Shown: positions 1 to 8,945, numbered from the stretch's first letter. The stretch is DNA of 64,000 bases from Streptomyces sp. NBC_00620 (GCF_026341825.1 NZ_JAPENY010000001.1:558001-622000); one strand, 5' to 3'. The notes: generated from the letters alone by a model not told the origin. Made by a program: numbers and translations.

Positions 1-395
1 CGGGCACCTACACGCCGCTGACGATGCTGCTGCTGCCGGAAGCCAAGGGACAGTGGCTCCTGTGGAGCATCTGGGCCGCGGCCGCGGCGGGCATCATCTT
101 CCGGGTGTTCTGGGTCGGCGCCCCACGCTGGCTCTACACCCCCTGCTACATCGCGATGGGCTGGGCGGCCGTCTTCTTCCTCCCCGACTTCATGCGGACG
201 GGCGGCATCGCCGTGCTCGTACTGGTGATCGTCGGCGGGCTGATGTACAGCGCGGGCGGCGTTATCTACGGGATCAAGCGCCCCAACCCGTCACCCAGCT
301 GGTTCGGCTTCCACGAGGTGTTCCACTCCCTCACCGTCGGGGCGTTCGTCGTGCACTACGTCGGGATCTCGCTGGTGGCCTATCAGCACGGCTGA
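1..395 (+). CDS. Hemolysin III / PAQR-family membrane protein (5' truncated)
   Basis: The reading frame is open from the window edge, so this is the C-terminal ~130 residues of a longer protein. About four or five hydrophobic segments are visible. It ends with the conserved PAQR/hemolysin III motif, HEVFHSLTVGAFVVHYVG (histidines near the C-terminus), which in this superfamily contributes to a membrane metal site. The family (TrhA/YqfA) is linked to membrane homeostasis; a hemolytic role is not implied. A strong hairpin follows at 418-447. Confidence 0.85.
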   Translation, partial: GTYTPLTMLLLPEAKGQWLLWSIWAAAAAGIIFRVFWVGAPRWLYTPCYIAMGWAAVFFLPDFMRTGGIAVLVLVIVGGLMYSAGGVIYGIKRPNPSPSWFGFHEVFHSLTVGAFVVHYVGISLVAYQHG

Positions 396-554
396 TCTTT
401 TTGACCGACTCACCCTCAGTGGCCGTGGCTTCGAAGCCGCGGCCACTTTGCATGTCACGGCGGCCACACCCACCACGACGACCCCCAGGACCGCGGTCGC
501 GCCGCCGACCAGGAACGCGACCACGCACAGCGCGGCGACCAGCAGCGCCAGCAC
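291..554 (-). CDS. Possible small membrane protein (doubtful)
   Basis: Starting from a TTG near 576 or the GTG at about 573, this frame encodes a short hydrophobic stretch (STVNVLALLVAALCVVAFLV) with good third-position GC bias over its first ~45 codons. It then runs antisense through the terminator hairpin and into the end of the hemolysin III-like gene, which argues against the full reading frame. The region 396-755 otherwise holds only the hairpin and the MFS promoter. It may be a real single-span membrane peptide or chance. Confidence 0.25.
   Translation of the reverse strand: MLALLVAALCVVAFLVGGATAVLGVVVVGVAAVTCKVAAASKPRPLRVSRSKRSAVLIGHQRDPDVVHDERPDGEGVEHLVEAEPAG
418..447. terminator. 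Hairpin after the hemolysin III-like gene
   Basis: A near-perfect 30-base palindrome begins 22 bases after the stop. The arms are AGTGGCCGTGGCTTC and GAAGCCGCGGCCACT, with one G/T mismatch pair. There is no clear T-run, as is usual for high-GC terminators. Confidence 0.6.
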
Positions 555-718
555 ATTGACAGTGCTCCTCACGAGCCCCCTCCCTCCATCACGACGAGCC
601 CCCTCCTCCATCACGGACCGTGAATCAGCCCCATCTCAGAGTGACATGCCGCACTGACAATGAGCCCCTCCCCGCAGCTCCCCCTGCCCGCCCTCCCCGT
701 CCACTCCCCCTCCACACA

Positions 719-751
719 TTGACAGCAACCACCTTTTGAGAGCTACTCTCA
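719..751 (+). promoter_or_regulatory. MFS/tetR promoter with TetR-type operator
   Basis: TTGACA at 719-724 is followed by a possible -10 TACTCT at 744-749 (19-base spacer). The perfect inverted repeat TGAGAGCTACTCTCA (6-bp arms, 3-bp centre) at 737-751 covers that -10. The ATG at 756 lies where transcription should begin, and no Shine-Dalgarno fits between, so the transcript may be leaderless. The TetR protein encoded downstream is the obvious ligand (inference). Confidence 0.65.
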
Positions 752-755
752 TTTC

Positions 756-2333
756 ATGGTTACTGTCACTAACGATGGCGCCGTACGGCGCGACCCCCGC
801 CGCTGGTGGGCCCTCGGGGCCCTGGTCGCGAGCATGCTCGTGCTCGGTTTCGACATGACGATCCTCAATGTGGCGCTGCCGACGATGGCCCGGGACCTGG
901 GCGCGTCCACGGGCGAGCAGCAGTGGATGGCCGACGCGTACGTCGTCGTCTTCGCCTCGCTGATGCTCCCCGCCGGCCTGCTCGGCGACCGCTTCGGACG
1001 GCGCCGGATGCTCATCACCGGGCTCGGTATCTTCCTGGCGGGCTCGCTCGTCGGCGCCCTCGTCGACGACGTCACGCCCGTGATCGTCGCCCGCGCCGTG
1101 ATGGGCATCGGCGGCGCACTCGTGATGCCGCTCGCAATGGCCGTACTGCCCACGCTGTTCGCACCCGACGAGCGGACCAAGGCCGTCGGCGCGGTGTCCG
1201 CCGCCTCCGCCCTCGGCATGCCGCTCGGCCCGATCATCGGCGGCTGGCTCCTCGACCACTTCTGGTGGGGCTCGGTCTTCCTGGTCAACGTGCCCATGGC
1301 CGCGCTCGGCATCGCCGCCTGCGTCTTCCTGCTCCCCGAGACCCGCGACCCGGCCGCACCCAAGGTCGACGCCGTCTCCACCGCGTACACCGCGGCCGGC
1401 CTCAGCATCCTGATCTACGCGATCATCGAGGCCCCGCACCGCGGCTGGGGCGACCCGCTGATCCTCGCCCTGTTCACGGCTTCCGCGCTCCTGATCACAC
1501 TCCTCGTCGTACGCGAACGCCGCAGCCCGCGCCCGATGCTGGACCTCTCCCTCCTCGCCCAGCGCGGCTTCCTCCTCAACACGCTCGCCGCGACCCTCGT
1601 CCTGTTCGTCCTGTCCGGGCTGCTGTTCGTGCTGCCGCAGTATCTGCAGGCGGTACTCGGGTACGACGCCTTCGCCACCGGGGTGCGGCTGCTGCCGATG
1701 ATGGGCGGACTGCTGGTGGCCGCGAGGGGCGCGGAGCCGCTGATCCGGAGGTTCGGGGCGCGCGCGGTGATCAGCGCGGGCCTGGTCGCGCTCGCCTTCG
1801 CCGCGATCCTGGGCAGCCGTACGACGGTCGACGACGGGTACGGCTTCACCGCCCTGTGGCTGTCCATCGCCGGGCTCGGCTTCGGCTTCGCCGTCGTCCC
1901 CGCGATGTCCGCCGCCCTCGGCGCGCTGCCCCGCGACCGCGCCGGCAGCGGCTCCGGGCTGCTCATGACAGTGCGCCAGGTGGGCAGCGCGATCGGTATC
2001 GCCCTGCTCGGCTCGCTGCTGGCGGGCGCGTACAGCGACCGGCTCGACACCTCGGGCCTTGCGCGCGCCGCCGCGGACACCGCCTCCGACTCGGTGGTCG
2101 GCGCCCATGTCGTCGCCGGCCGGCTCGGCGACAGTGCGCTCGCCGCCTCCGCCGACGCCTCGTACATCCACGGCATGAACCTGGTCCTGCTGGTCAGCGG
2201 GGTCGCGGCGCTCATCACCGCGCTGCTGGCCGCGGCGCTGCTGCCGAACGCGAAGCCGTCCGAGCCGGCCGGCCGCCCCACCCCCGAGAAGGAGACCGAC
2301 GTGGCCCCGGCCGCCGCAGATGCCCGACAATGA
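756..2333 (+). CDS. MFS drug exporter, DHA2 (EmrB/QacA) family
   Basis: 525 residues with about 14 predicted membrane spans, the size and topology of proton-driven multidrug exporters of the DHA2 family. The first span contains FDMTILNVALP, the family's motif D1, and GDRFGRRRML after span 2 matches MFS motif A. PLGPIIGGWL corresponds to motif C of exporters. The stop overlaps the start of the tetR gene (ATGA at 2330-2333), so exporter and repressor are translationally coupled. A palindromic operator lies immediately upstream. The substrate cannot be inferred. Confidence 0.93.
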   Translation: MVTVTNDGAVRRDPRRWWALGALVASMLVLGFDMTILNVALPTMARDLGASTGEQQWMADAYVVVFASLMLPAGLLGDRFGRRRMLITGLGIFLAGSLVGALVDDVTPVIVARAVMGIGGALVMPLAMAVLPTLFAPDERTKAVGAVSAASALGMPLGPIIGGWLLDHFWWGSVFLVNVPMAALGIAACVFLLPETRDPAAPKVDAVSTAYTAAGLSILIYAIIEAPHRGWGDPLILALFTASALLITLLVVRERRSPRPMLDLSLLAQRGFLLNTLAATLVLFVLSGLLFVLPQYLQAVLGYDAFATGVRLLPMMGGLLVAARGAEPLIRRFGARAVISAGLVALAFAAILGSRTTVDDGYGFTALWLSIAGLGFGFAVVPAMSAALGALPRDRAGSGSGLLMTVRQVGSAIGIALLGSLLAGAYSDRLDTSGLARAAADTASDSVVGAHVVAGRLGDSALAASADASYIHGMNLVLLVSGVAALITALLAAALLPNAKPSEPAGRPTPEKETDVAPAAADARQ

Positions 2334-2962
2334 GCACCATGGCCGCCACTGCACACAGCTCCACTCCCTCCGCGGAGCCCCCGCTCGGGCTCCGCGAGCG
2401 GAAGAAGATGAAGACCCGCATCGCGATCCGCCACGCGACATACCGGCTGATCCAGGAGCAGGGGTACGACGCGACGACCATCGAGCAGATCGCGGAGGCG
2501 GCCGAGGTCTCCCCGTCCACGGTCTTCCGCTACTTCCCCACCAAGGAGGACATCGTCCTCACGGACGAGTTCGACCCGATCCTGATGGAGGAACTGCGCA
2601 AGCGGCCGACGGACGAGCCGTGGATGGACTCGCTGCGGTACGTCATGAAGCTGGCCATCGGCTTCGGGATGGAGAGGGAGCCCGAGGCCACCCGACTCCG
2701 CTCGCACCTCATGGTCCAGGTCCCCGCGGTGCGCTCCCGGATGCTGGAGAGCATGTCGGTCACCGGCCGGATGCTCGCCCAGGCGGTCGCCGAGCGCACC
2801 GGCCGGGACCCGGACAGCCTGGAGGCGCGCGTCTACACGATGTCCCTCATCGGCGGCCTCGCGGAGATCACCCAGTACTGGGCCGAACACGATTTCCAGG
2901 ACGACCTCGCCGACCTCCTCGACAGGGCCCTGAACGTCCTGGAGAACGGGCTGACTCCCTGA
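2330..2962 (+). CDS. TetR-family transcriptional regulator
   Basis: 210 residues. An N-terminal TetR helix-turn-helix spans about residues 27-72: IEQIAEAAEVSPSTVFRYFPTKEDIVL is the canonical recognition region. The rest is a helical ligand/dimerisation domain (TetR_C-like). The start ATG overlaps the MFS stop. Likely role: repressor of its own operon through the TGAGAG-CTA-CTCTCA site at 737-751, released by an exporter substrate (inference from arrangement). Confidence 0.92.
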   Translation: MSTMAATAHSSTPSAEPPLGLRERKKMKTRIAIRHATYRLIQEQGYDATTIEQIAEAAEVSPSTVFRYFPTKEDIVLTDEFDPILMEELRKRPTDEPWMDSLRYVMKLAIGFGMEREPEATRLRSHLMVQVPAVRSRMLESMSVTGRMLAQAVAERTGRDPDSLEARVYTMSLIGGLAEITQYWAEHDFQDDLADLLDRALNVLENGLTP

Positions 2963-2996
2963 GCTTCGGGGCACGTATCCGGGCCCACAAAGCAAC

Positions 2997-3016
2997 AGAT
3001 GTACATCTGCTACATT
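2997..3016 (+). promoter_or_regulatory. Toxin-antitoxin operator/promoter
   Basis: AGATGTACATCT (2997-3008) is a perfect 12-bp palindrome with a TGTACA core, the core known for YefM/Phd autoregulation. TACATT at 3011-3016 could serve as the -10, placing the start of transcription at the ATG at 3023. There is no Shine-Dalgarno before that ATG, so a leaderless transcript is plausible. Confidence 0.6.
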
Positions 3017-3022
3017 TATTAC

Positions 3023-3304
3023 ATGAGCGAGCCTGTCATTGCCCCCATGGCCGATGTTCGCAAGCACCTCGCGGACGTCATAGACCGCGCCCACCGGGAC
3101 GAGATCCCCACGATCATCACTCGGCGCGGCAAGCAGGAGGCCGTGGTGATCGACATCGACGAGTACAAACGCCTGCGCGAGGTCGCGGAGCAGGCCGAAG
3201 ACGCCTGGCTGAACCGGCTGGCCGGCGAAGCGGAGGCCGAGGGCCTCGAAGGATCGGTCTCACTCGAAGAGATGGCCTCCGCGCTCCGCGACCAACACGC
3301 CTGA
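3023..3304 (+). CDS. Type II antitoxin, Phd/YefM family
   Basis: 93 residues from the ATG at 3023 (MSEPVIAP...); an in-frame ATG at 2999 lies inside the operator palindrome and is less likely. The N-terminal ~60 residues match Phd/YefM: VRKHLADVIDRAH, then TRRGKQEAVVIDIDEYKRLRE. The acidic C-terminal tail is the part that usually wraps the toxin. The toxin gene begins 5 bases after the stop. Expected to bind the TGTACA palindrome with its toxin and autorepress. Confidence 0.9.
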   Translation: MSEPVIAPMADVRKHLADVIDRAHRDEIPTIITRRGKQEAVVIDIDEYKRLREVAEQAEDAWLNRLAGEAEAEGLEGSVSLEEMASALRDQHA

Positions 3305-3309
3305 GCGCC

Positions 3310-3588
3310 ATGGGGTACGTCACGCGGTTCACACCGCACGCCCAGCGGGACATGCTCAAGATCCCCCGCCCCGACGCCCTTCGAATCCTCTACCGCCTCA
3401 CCGAGCTCCAGAAGGCCTTGGACGCGAACGACACCTCGGCCCTCGACATCAAGGCCCTCCAAGGGCACGATGCCCGCTGGCGGCTCCGAGTCGGCGACTA
3501 CCGCGCCGTGTACACGATCGAGGACTGCCGGCTCGTCGTCTGGGTGCTCGCGGTCGCCAATCGTCGCGACGTCTACCGGAACCTGTGA
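3310..3588 (+). CDS. Type II toxin, RelE/ParE family
   Basis: 92 residues. The fold signature is clear: an N-terminal helix (TPHAQRDMLKI), KALQGHDARWRLRVGDYRAVYTI, and a final strand with LVVWVLAVANRRDVYRNL, as in RelE/ParE toxins. The basic residues (R in WRLRVGDYR, final RRDVYR) fit a ribosome-dependent mRNA interferase, but a ParE-like gyrase target cannot be excluded. Co-transcribed with the antitoxin and followed by a strong terminator. Confidence 0.9.
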   Translation: MGYVTRFTPHAQRDMLKIPRPDALRILYRLTELQKALDANDTSALDIKALQGHDARWRLRVGDYRAVYTIEDCRLVVWVLAVANRRDVYRNL

Positions 3589-3603
3589 GCGCCGGCCGAC
3601 CGG

Positions 3604-3632
3604 GAGGGCGCGCCCAACGCAGGCGCGCCCTC
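3604..3632. terminator. Bidirectional terminator
   Basis: Perfect 11-bp arms GAGGGCGCGCC and GGCGCGCCCTC with a 7-base loop, placed between the convergent toxin gene and copper oxidase gene. Confidence 0.75.
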
Positions 3633-3646
3633 ACCGAGTTCGGCGG

Positions 3647-6073
3647 CTAACGGCGCTTCAGATCCTTGGCGCCGCAAGCCACCCCGTCCTTGCTCGGATC
3701 GAGCTTGAGCGGGTCGTCCTTGCCGTTGACCTTCAGGCGCCCGTAGTCGTTCGTCTTCAGCCACGCGCACCGGGCGGCCGTCGTCTTCTTCACCTCGTCG
3801 GGGAAGACGGTCGGCACGCAGACGTTGATCGAGCCGTAGTGCCGGTCGCAGCCGGAGATCGTCGGACTGACGGGCTGCGAGGTCCGCTTCTTGCCGGGCT
3901 CGGTGACCGTGCCCTGAAGCGAGTCGGCGAAGGAGTGGACGTGCGCCTCGGCGGTCGACTCGGCGGCGAGTGCCGACGGGCCCTGGAGATGCACCCACTT
4001 GGCCACCGACGGCACCCCGTTGGCGTCGACCGCGAAGAGCATGTACCAGCCGGGCGGCGCCAGGTTGGGGTTGCTCGTCACGTTCAGGTCCACGTTGTTG
4101 CCGTCCACGGACAGCGGCAGGTCCACGAACCGCTGGTTCGGGTCGGAGGAGTGCGTCACCGCGGCCGGACGGATCAACTCGGCCTTGGCGATGGGCCGGT
4201 CGGTGGTGATGCGCTGCGTGTCCCCGTACACCCACTCGTTGTCGATCACCGAAGTGATCGTCGGGCGGGTGCCCTTGAGGAGGTACGGCGGCGTGTAGAT
4301 GGACACGTCGTGGTTCCACGTGCCGTTGCCCGGGTTGTCGCCGGTCGTCATCACACGGCCGTCGGGCAGCAGGAACGCGGAGGAGTGGTAGCCGCGCTCC
4401 TCCGGGTCGGGAGCCACCGGGTCGAACGTCGAGGTCGCCGGGTCGAAGATCGACGACTCGTACACCGGGTTGGCGCGGTTGTGCAGGGCGCCGCCCGTCT
4501 CCAACACCTTGCCGTCGGGCAGCAGTACGGCGGAGACGTACATCTTGCCCTGGTTGCCCGTCTGGGCCACCGCACCGGCGCCGAGATCCACCGTGCCCTG
4601 CGGAAGCGGCGGCCCGACGGTGTACGCCGGGTTGGCGGTCTTGAGGTCGATGATGTCGGTGAGCCGGTTGGCGTCCGGGTTCGAGTCGATGTTGCCGCCG
4701 CCGATCGTCAGGACCTTCTGGTCCTGGGCCGGGGGCAGCAACACGCTTGCGGACTGGTCGCGTTCGTCCTTGTTCTGGAGCCCCGGGACCGAAGTCACCG
4801 TGTTCGCGCCGTAGTCGTAGATCGCCGAACCCGTGCCCGGCGTGCCGTTGCCGAAGACATGGCTACCCGAGTAGAAGAGGCGGCCGTCCTGCATCAGGAT
4901 CATCGACGGGTACAGACCCCAGTACGACCAGGTCTGGTTGACCTGCCACAGCGGCAGCCACTGCTGCTGCGCGTCCGACCAGAGTTCGGCGGTCACCGAA
5001 CCGGTGGAGTCCTCGCGCAGACCGCCGAAGGAGATGATGTCACCGTTGCCGAGCTCGGTCGCCGACGGATACCAGTGACCGTCGTTCATGTCGTTCGTCT
5101 TGCTGTACGTCTCGGTGACCGGGTCGAAGATGTACGAGTCCTTGTAGCCCTCGTACCCGTGCCCGCCCACGACCGGGAACGCCTTGTTGCCGCTCATCAC
5201 GAGCACGCGCCCGTCGTCGAGCTGGACGTGACCGGCGCAGAACATGTCCTTGGGCGTGGGGATCGTCTTGTACGTGCCGTTCACCGGGTCGTACACCGCG
5301 CTGGTGAACGTGCCCGCGTTGAACTGCTCCTCGCTGTTGCCGGAGCCCGCGATCAGCAGCACCTTGCCGTTGTTGAGGACGACTGAGTGCATGGAGCGGA
5401 CCGGGTTCTGGGTGGGCAGCACGTCCCACTTGCCGTTGGCGCACTGCTCGGCCGTACCGGTGCAGGTGGCCGGCGGGAGCGTGTCGGCGACCTGCTCCAT
5501 CGTGTAGTCGTCGGTGGTCGCGGAGCCCGTGCCGTACACCGAGACGCCCCAGGTGATGCGGTCGGTACCCGCCGGGACCTCCGGGGTACGGACCGTCGCC
5601 TGCGTCCAACTCCCCTGCATCTCAAGGGTCTTGAGGTCGGTCCAGTACTGCCAGCCCGCCGTCGTGTCGTGCCGGAAGAGCGTGAGGGAGGCGTCGGGGG
5701 TCGTCGTCTTGTACCAGAGTCCGAGGTCGTACTGCTTGCCGACCGTGACCACCGGCGCACAGGTGGCGGACTCGGTGATCAGCGCCTTGCGGTCACCGGA
5801 GACCCGGCGGGTCAGCTCGACCTTCATCGCCTTGGTGCCCGAGTGCGCGTCGGCCACCGTGGAGAAGGTGAAGTCGTTGTCGCCCCAGCCCGACTTCTCC
5901 CAGCAGTACGGCATGCCGTCCGTGCCGGCCGTCTCGAAGCCCGGGTTGGTGACGAGGTTGGCGGCGGAGGCGGGCTGCGGCGAGATGAGCAGCAGGCCCG
6001 CGGCGAGGCCCGCCACGGCCAGAAGTGATGTTCTCCGCCGTGGTCTCAGTCGTGGTCGTACGCGAAGTGTCAC
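3647..6073 (-). CDS. Secreted copper radical oxidase (AA5, GlxA/galactose oxidase-like) with excalibur-like tail
   Basis: 808 residues from a GTG that overlaps the upstream GT2/GtrA stop (GTGA). A signal peptide runs to about residue 38 (PQPASA|AN). A carbohydrate-binding-like domain follows (40-200), then a kelch propeller (215-600) and the DUF1929/galactose oxidase C-terminal domain (603-697). All expected copper/radical residues are visible: Cys279 in DMFCAGH and Tyr335 in HWYPSAT (the thioether cross-link pair), Tyr562-His563 in RGYHSSA, and His641 in VTHSSDPNQR. The last ~65 residues contain four cysteines and DPSKDGVACG, like a calcium-binding excalibur domain. In this family the product oxidises an alcohol or aldehyde and makes H2O2. 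The glycosyltransferases upstream suggest a cell-surface glycan substrate, as proposed for CslA/GlxA. Confidence 0.88.
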   Translation of the reverse strand: MTLRVRPRLRPRRRTSLLAVAGLAAGLLLISPQPASAANLVTNPGFETAGTDGMPYCWEKSGWGDNDFTFSTVADAHSGTKAMKVELTRRVSGDRKALITESATCAPVVTVGKQYDLGLWYKTTTPDASLTLFRHDTTAGWQYWTDLKTLEMQGSWTQATVRTPEVPAGTDRITWGVSVYGTGSATTDDYTMEQVADTLPPATCTGTAEQCANGKWDVLPTQNPVRSMHSVVLNNGKVLLIAGSGNSEEQFNAGTFTSAVYDPVNGTYKTIPTPKDMFCAGHVQLDDGRVLVMSGNKAFPVVGGHGYEGYKDSYIFDPVTETYSKTNDMNDGHWYPSATELGNGDIISFGGLREDSTGSVTAELWSDAQQQWLPLWQVNQTWSYWGLYPSMILMQDGRLFYSGSHVFGNGTPGTGSAIYDYGANTVTSVPGLQNKDERDQSASVLLPPAQDQKVLTIGGGNIDSNPDANRLTDIIDLKTANPAYTVGPPLPQGTVDLGAGAVAQTGNQGKMYVSAVLLPDGKVLETGGALHNRANPVYESSIFDPATSTFDPVAPDPEERGYHSSAFLLPDGRVMTTGDNPGNGTWNHDVSIYTPPYLLKGTRPTITSVIDNEWVYGDTQRITTDRPIAKAELIRPAAVTHSSDPNQRFVDLPLSVDGNNVDLNVTSNPNLAPPGWYMLFAVDANGVPSVAKWVHLQGPSALAAESTAEAHVHSFADSLQGTVTEPGKKRTSQPVSPTISGCDRHYGSINVCVPTVFPDEVKKTTAARCAWLKTNDYGRLKVNGKDDPLKLDPSKDGVACGAKDLKRR

Positions 6074-7281
6074 GCGGCTCTCCTTGCTGTGCGGCTACGG
6101 CTCCCGCCCGCGGGCTCATTGCTGCGGCGCGGCAGATAGACCAGCGCTTCGGTCCCTACGAAGCGCAGGACGAAGGTCGTCACCAGGGCCAGTGCGGTGG
6201 CGGAGAGTGCGCCCATCCCGAAGTGGCCCACGAACAGGGCGATCAGCGGGATGCGCAGCACCAGATCGGCGTTGGCGATCAGGGCGAACCGGCCGACGCG
6301 GTCCCCCCAGTGGCGGTGCTTCCGTCGCTCGCGGAAGAGGAGATGCTCGATGAGCAGGAAGTTCCAGGCGACCCCGAGCTGGTTGGCGACGATCTCCGCC
6401 GGCAGGTAGTGCATTCCGGCGGCGGTGAGGGCGTACAGGCCCAGCAGGTTCGGTACGAAGCCGGTGGCGCCGATCAGGCCGAAGACCACCATGCGCGCGA
6501 CGGGCGAGGCGGTGCGCAGCCCGACCAGATGGCGCAGGAAGCGGAACCCCTCCTGCGCGGTCGACTTGGACTCGCCCGCGAACCGGTCCTGGAACACGAA
6601 CGGGACCTCGGTGACCTCGCGGGGGCGGCTGCGCACCGCGAGTTCGAGGAGGATCTTGTAGCCGAGCGGCTGGAGGATCTCGGCGGTGACCGCGCTGCGG
6701 CGGATCGCGAAGAAGCCGCTCATCGGGTCGCTGATGCCGCGCAGCTTGCGCGGGAAGAGCGTCTTGGTCAGCCAGGTCGCGCCGCGAGAGACGGCGACGC
6801 GGTAGCCGCCCGCGAGCCCTTCGCGGCTGCCGCCCTTGATGTAGCGCGAGGCGACGACGAGTCCGGCGGAGGAGCGCTCACCGGTGGCGACCAACTCCGG
6901 TACCAGGGACGGCGGATGCTGCAGATCCCCGTCCATGACGACGATCCAGTCGGAGGTCGCGGCCTTCAGTCCCTCGACGACCGCGCCACCGAGCCCGCCC
7001 ACGCGTTCGGCGCGGTGCAGCACGGTGACGGGGAACGGGCAGTCCTGCGCGGCCTCGCGGATCACCTCGGGGGTGTCGTCCGTGGAGTCGTCCACGAAGA
7101 GGACCTCACAGGGCAGCCGCGCGGGCACCGACTCGGTGATCTGGTACAGCAACTCCCCGATGTTCGCCGCCTCGTTGAAGGTCGGCACGACGATGGTGAC
7201 GGCGCCGGGTTCGGGAACTTCCACGGCTCGTACGGCCGGGTCGCCCAGCTCGTCGGGGACGGTGCTCTCGAAGCTAGTCAT
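6070..7281 (-). CDS. Polyprenol-phosphate glycosyltransferase (DPM1-like GT2) fused to GtrA membrane domain
   Basis: 403 residues. The first ~240 form a GT2 domain: VTIVVPTFNEAANI at 28, VDDSTDDT at 63, MDGDLQHPP at 116 (the metal-binding DxD), and DPMSGFFAIRR. Residues ~259-385 carry four membrane spans of the GtrA family (RMVVFGLIGATGFVPNLLGL). Such fusions make undecaprenyl-phosphate-linked mannose or glucose and probably help flip it. The start ATG overlaps the stop of the GT-C gene, and its own stop overlaps the oxidase start, so the three are translationally coupled. It likely supplies lipid-linked sugar to the GT-C enzyme. Confidence 0.9.
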   Translation of the reverse strand: MTSFESTVPDELGDPAVRAVEVPEPGAVTIVVPTFNEAANIGELLYQITESVPARLPCEVLFVDDSTDDTPEVIREAAQDCPFPVTVLHRAERVGGLGGAVVEGLKAATSDWIVVMDGDLQHPPSLVPELVATGERSSAGLVVASRYIKGGSREGLAGGYRVAVSRGATWLTKTLFPRKLRGISDPMSGFFAIRRSAVTAEILQPLGYKILLELAVRSRPREVTEVPFVFQDRFAGESKSTAQEGFRFLRHLVGLRTASPVARMVVFGLIGATGFVPNLLGLYALTAAGMHYLPAEIVANQLGVAWNFLLIEHLLFRERRKHRHWGDRVGRFALIANADLVLRIPLIALFVGHFGMGALSATALALVTTFVLRFVGTEALVYLPRRSNEPAGGSRSRTARRAA

Positions 7282-8945
7282 CGACTGCCTCCGTCGCTCG
7301 CGGTGGTCGTGATGTCGTCGCTGTCGTCGATCTGCCGGATCTCGATCCGGTCCTCGCCCTTGCCGAAGGTGGCGACGGGCGTCGAATGCTCCATCGCGGC
7401 CTTGACGTTGGGCAGGTCGACCGCGTCGCGCCGTACCGTCGGGGAGGCGACCACGTAGTCGAGGTCGCGCCAGCCGCGCGGCATCGTCTCGGTCACCGCG
7501 GGGTCGAGGTCCGCCTTGTAGAACCAGATGACGCCGAGCCCTGGTTCGTAGCCGGCGTGCACGAGGTCGAGCCAGAGTGCGTCGTCGACGAGGACACGGG
7601 TATCCGCCGGGTTCTCGACCTCGGTCTTGAGCCACGACGAGGCCGCCCGGTAGGGGGCGTTGGCGTCGACGGTGACGGCGGTGCGGTCACCGTCGTACCA
7701 GCGCGGTACGACGTAGAAGGCGGCGCCCGCCACGAGCAAGGCCGCCGTCACCCGCCGTCCCCACAGGACGTACGGCTTCTCCTCGGCGCTGCGCCATCTG
7801 CGCAGCACCGCGTGGGCGACGCTCGCGGTGCCGCCGGCGAGGACCAGTGCGAGGAACGGCAGGGCCTGGATGACGTACATCGCGGGCAGGTAGCCGCTCG
7901 GGCGCATCGCCACCAGGGCGAGGATCGCCACGGTGAGCGCGGGTCCGGCGAGGGCGCGCGCGGTGACCGACCAGCGCCAGGTGAGCAGGAGCAGCAGCGC
8001 ACCCGCGAGGCCGCCGAGGGGCAGCACGCGGTCGTAGTACAGCCAGGACTGCAGCACGCCGTACGAGCCGGTGCCCGAGTCGAGGATGAAGCCCGAACCG
8101 GGGCGGCTCATCTGGTACGTGATGCCGTCCCAGAGCGACACATGGCCGGAGCCCGGGAACAACTCGCCCTTGAGCAGGGCGAAGAGCGGGTACGCCATGC
8201 CGATCAGCACGCACGCGGTGATGGCCCCGGTGAGCGCGAACTTCCGGGTGTCGCGGTGGCCGTGCCGCCACATGGTGACAAGCAGCGCGGGCAGGATGAC
8301 GAGCATCGTCTCCTTGGTGAGCACGCCCGCCGCGGCCGCGATGCCCGCCCCGAAGTGGTGCCAGAGATGGCGGCTCGGGGATGCGGCGAGGCAGAACGCG
8401 AGCAGCGTCCACATCACCGCGATGTTGTCCAGGAAGATCTCCCGCTGGAGCACCACCGACAGCGGCGAGAGCCCGAAGAGCACCATCGCGAGTCCGGCCG
8501 CCCACTGCGGCAGCGAGAGGCGGCGCGCGAGGACGTAGACGAGGACCGCGCTGATGGCGCTGATCAGGAGCATCGCGAAGCGCATCGAGCCGACCGTCAT
8601 CAGACCCGGGCTGAACTGAGCGGGGATCCAGGTGAGCGCGGCTATCTGTATCCAGCCGAGCGGCGGATGGTCGTACCAGTACGTGTAGTGGGCGAGCCCG
8701 TTGCCCTCCTGCACGGCCCAGGCCTGGGCGAGGTAGGTGCCCTCGTCGTCGCTGAGGGTCGGGTAGTCGGCGATGTTCCAGCCCTGGACGAGCATGATCG
8801 CCACGAGGAGCGCGGCGCACAGCAGCAGGTCGGAGCTCGGGCGGCGAAAACGCGACGGTGGACGGGGATCGGGGACGTTTTTGGGCGCGGAAGGCCGTTG
8901 CGCGGGGACCGTGGAGGTGGCCACCGCGGGAAGGGTGGAGGTCAC
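7278..8945 (-). CDS. GT-C family membrane glycosyltransferase (GT39/ArnT-like)
   Basis: 555 residues, GTG start. A proline-rich cytoplasmic N-terminus (1-38) is followed by about 11 hydrophobic segments. The first outward loop has SDDEGTYLAQAW (acidic pair at 66-67) and DHPPLGW at 92, hallmarks of the PMT_2/GT39 and ArnT group, which use polyprenyl-phosphate sugars outside the membrane. The C-terminal ~110 residues form a soluble extracytoplasmic domain. It sits 60 bases after the GT2 synthase gene and overlaps the GT2/GtrA gene by 4 bases. Confidence 0.88.
   Translation of the reverse strand: MTSTLPAVATSTVPAQRPSAPKNVPDPRPPSRFRRPSSDLLLCAALLVAIMLVQGWNIADYPTLSDDEGTYLAQAWAVQEGNGLAHYTYWYDHPPLGWIQIAALTWIPAQFSPGLMTVGSMRFAMLLISAISAVLVYVLARRLSLPQWAAGLAMVLFGLSPLSVVLQREIFLDNIAVMWTLLAFCLAASPSRHLWHHFGAGIAAAAGVLTKETMLVILPALLVTMWRHGHRDTRKFALTGAITACVLIGMAYPLFALLKGELFPGSGHVSLWDGITYQMSRPGSGFILDSGTGSYGVLQSWLYYDRVLPLGGLAGALLLLLTWRWSVTARALAGPALTVAILALVAMRPSGYLPAMYVIQALPFLALVLAGGTASVAHAVLRRWRSAEEKPYVLWGRRVTAALLVAGAAFYVVPRWYDGDRTAVTVDANAPYRAASSWLKTEVENPADTRVLVDDALWLDLVHAGYEPGLGVIWFYKADLDPAVTETMPRGWRDLDYVVASPTVRRDAVDLPNVKAAMEHSTPVATFGKGEDRIEIRQIDDSDDITTTASDGGSR

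Noticed and set aside
3470..5386. Long plus-strand open frame of ~640 codons opposite the copper oxidase gene
   Set aside because: Low-complexity Arg/Val/Gly/His product with no domain. It is the antisense shadow expected in GC-rich DNA, whereas the minus frame has a signal peptide, motifs and family length.
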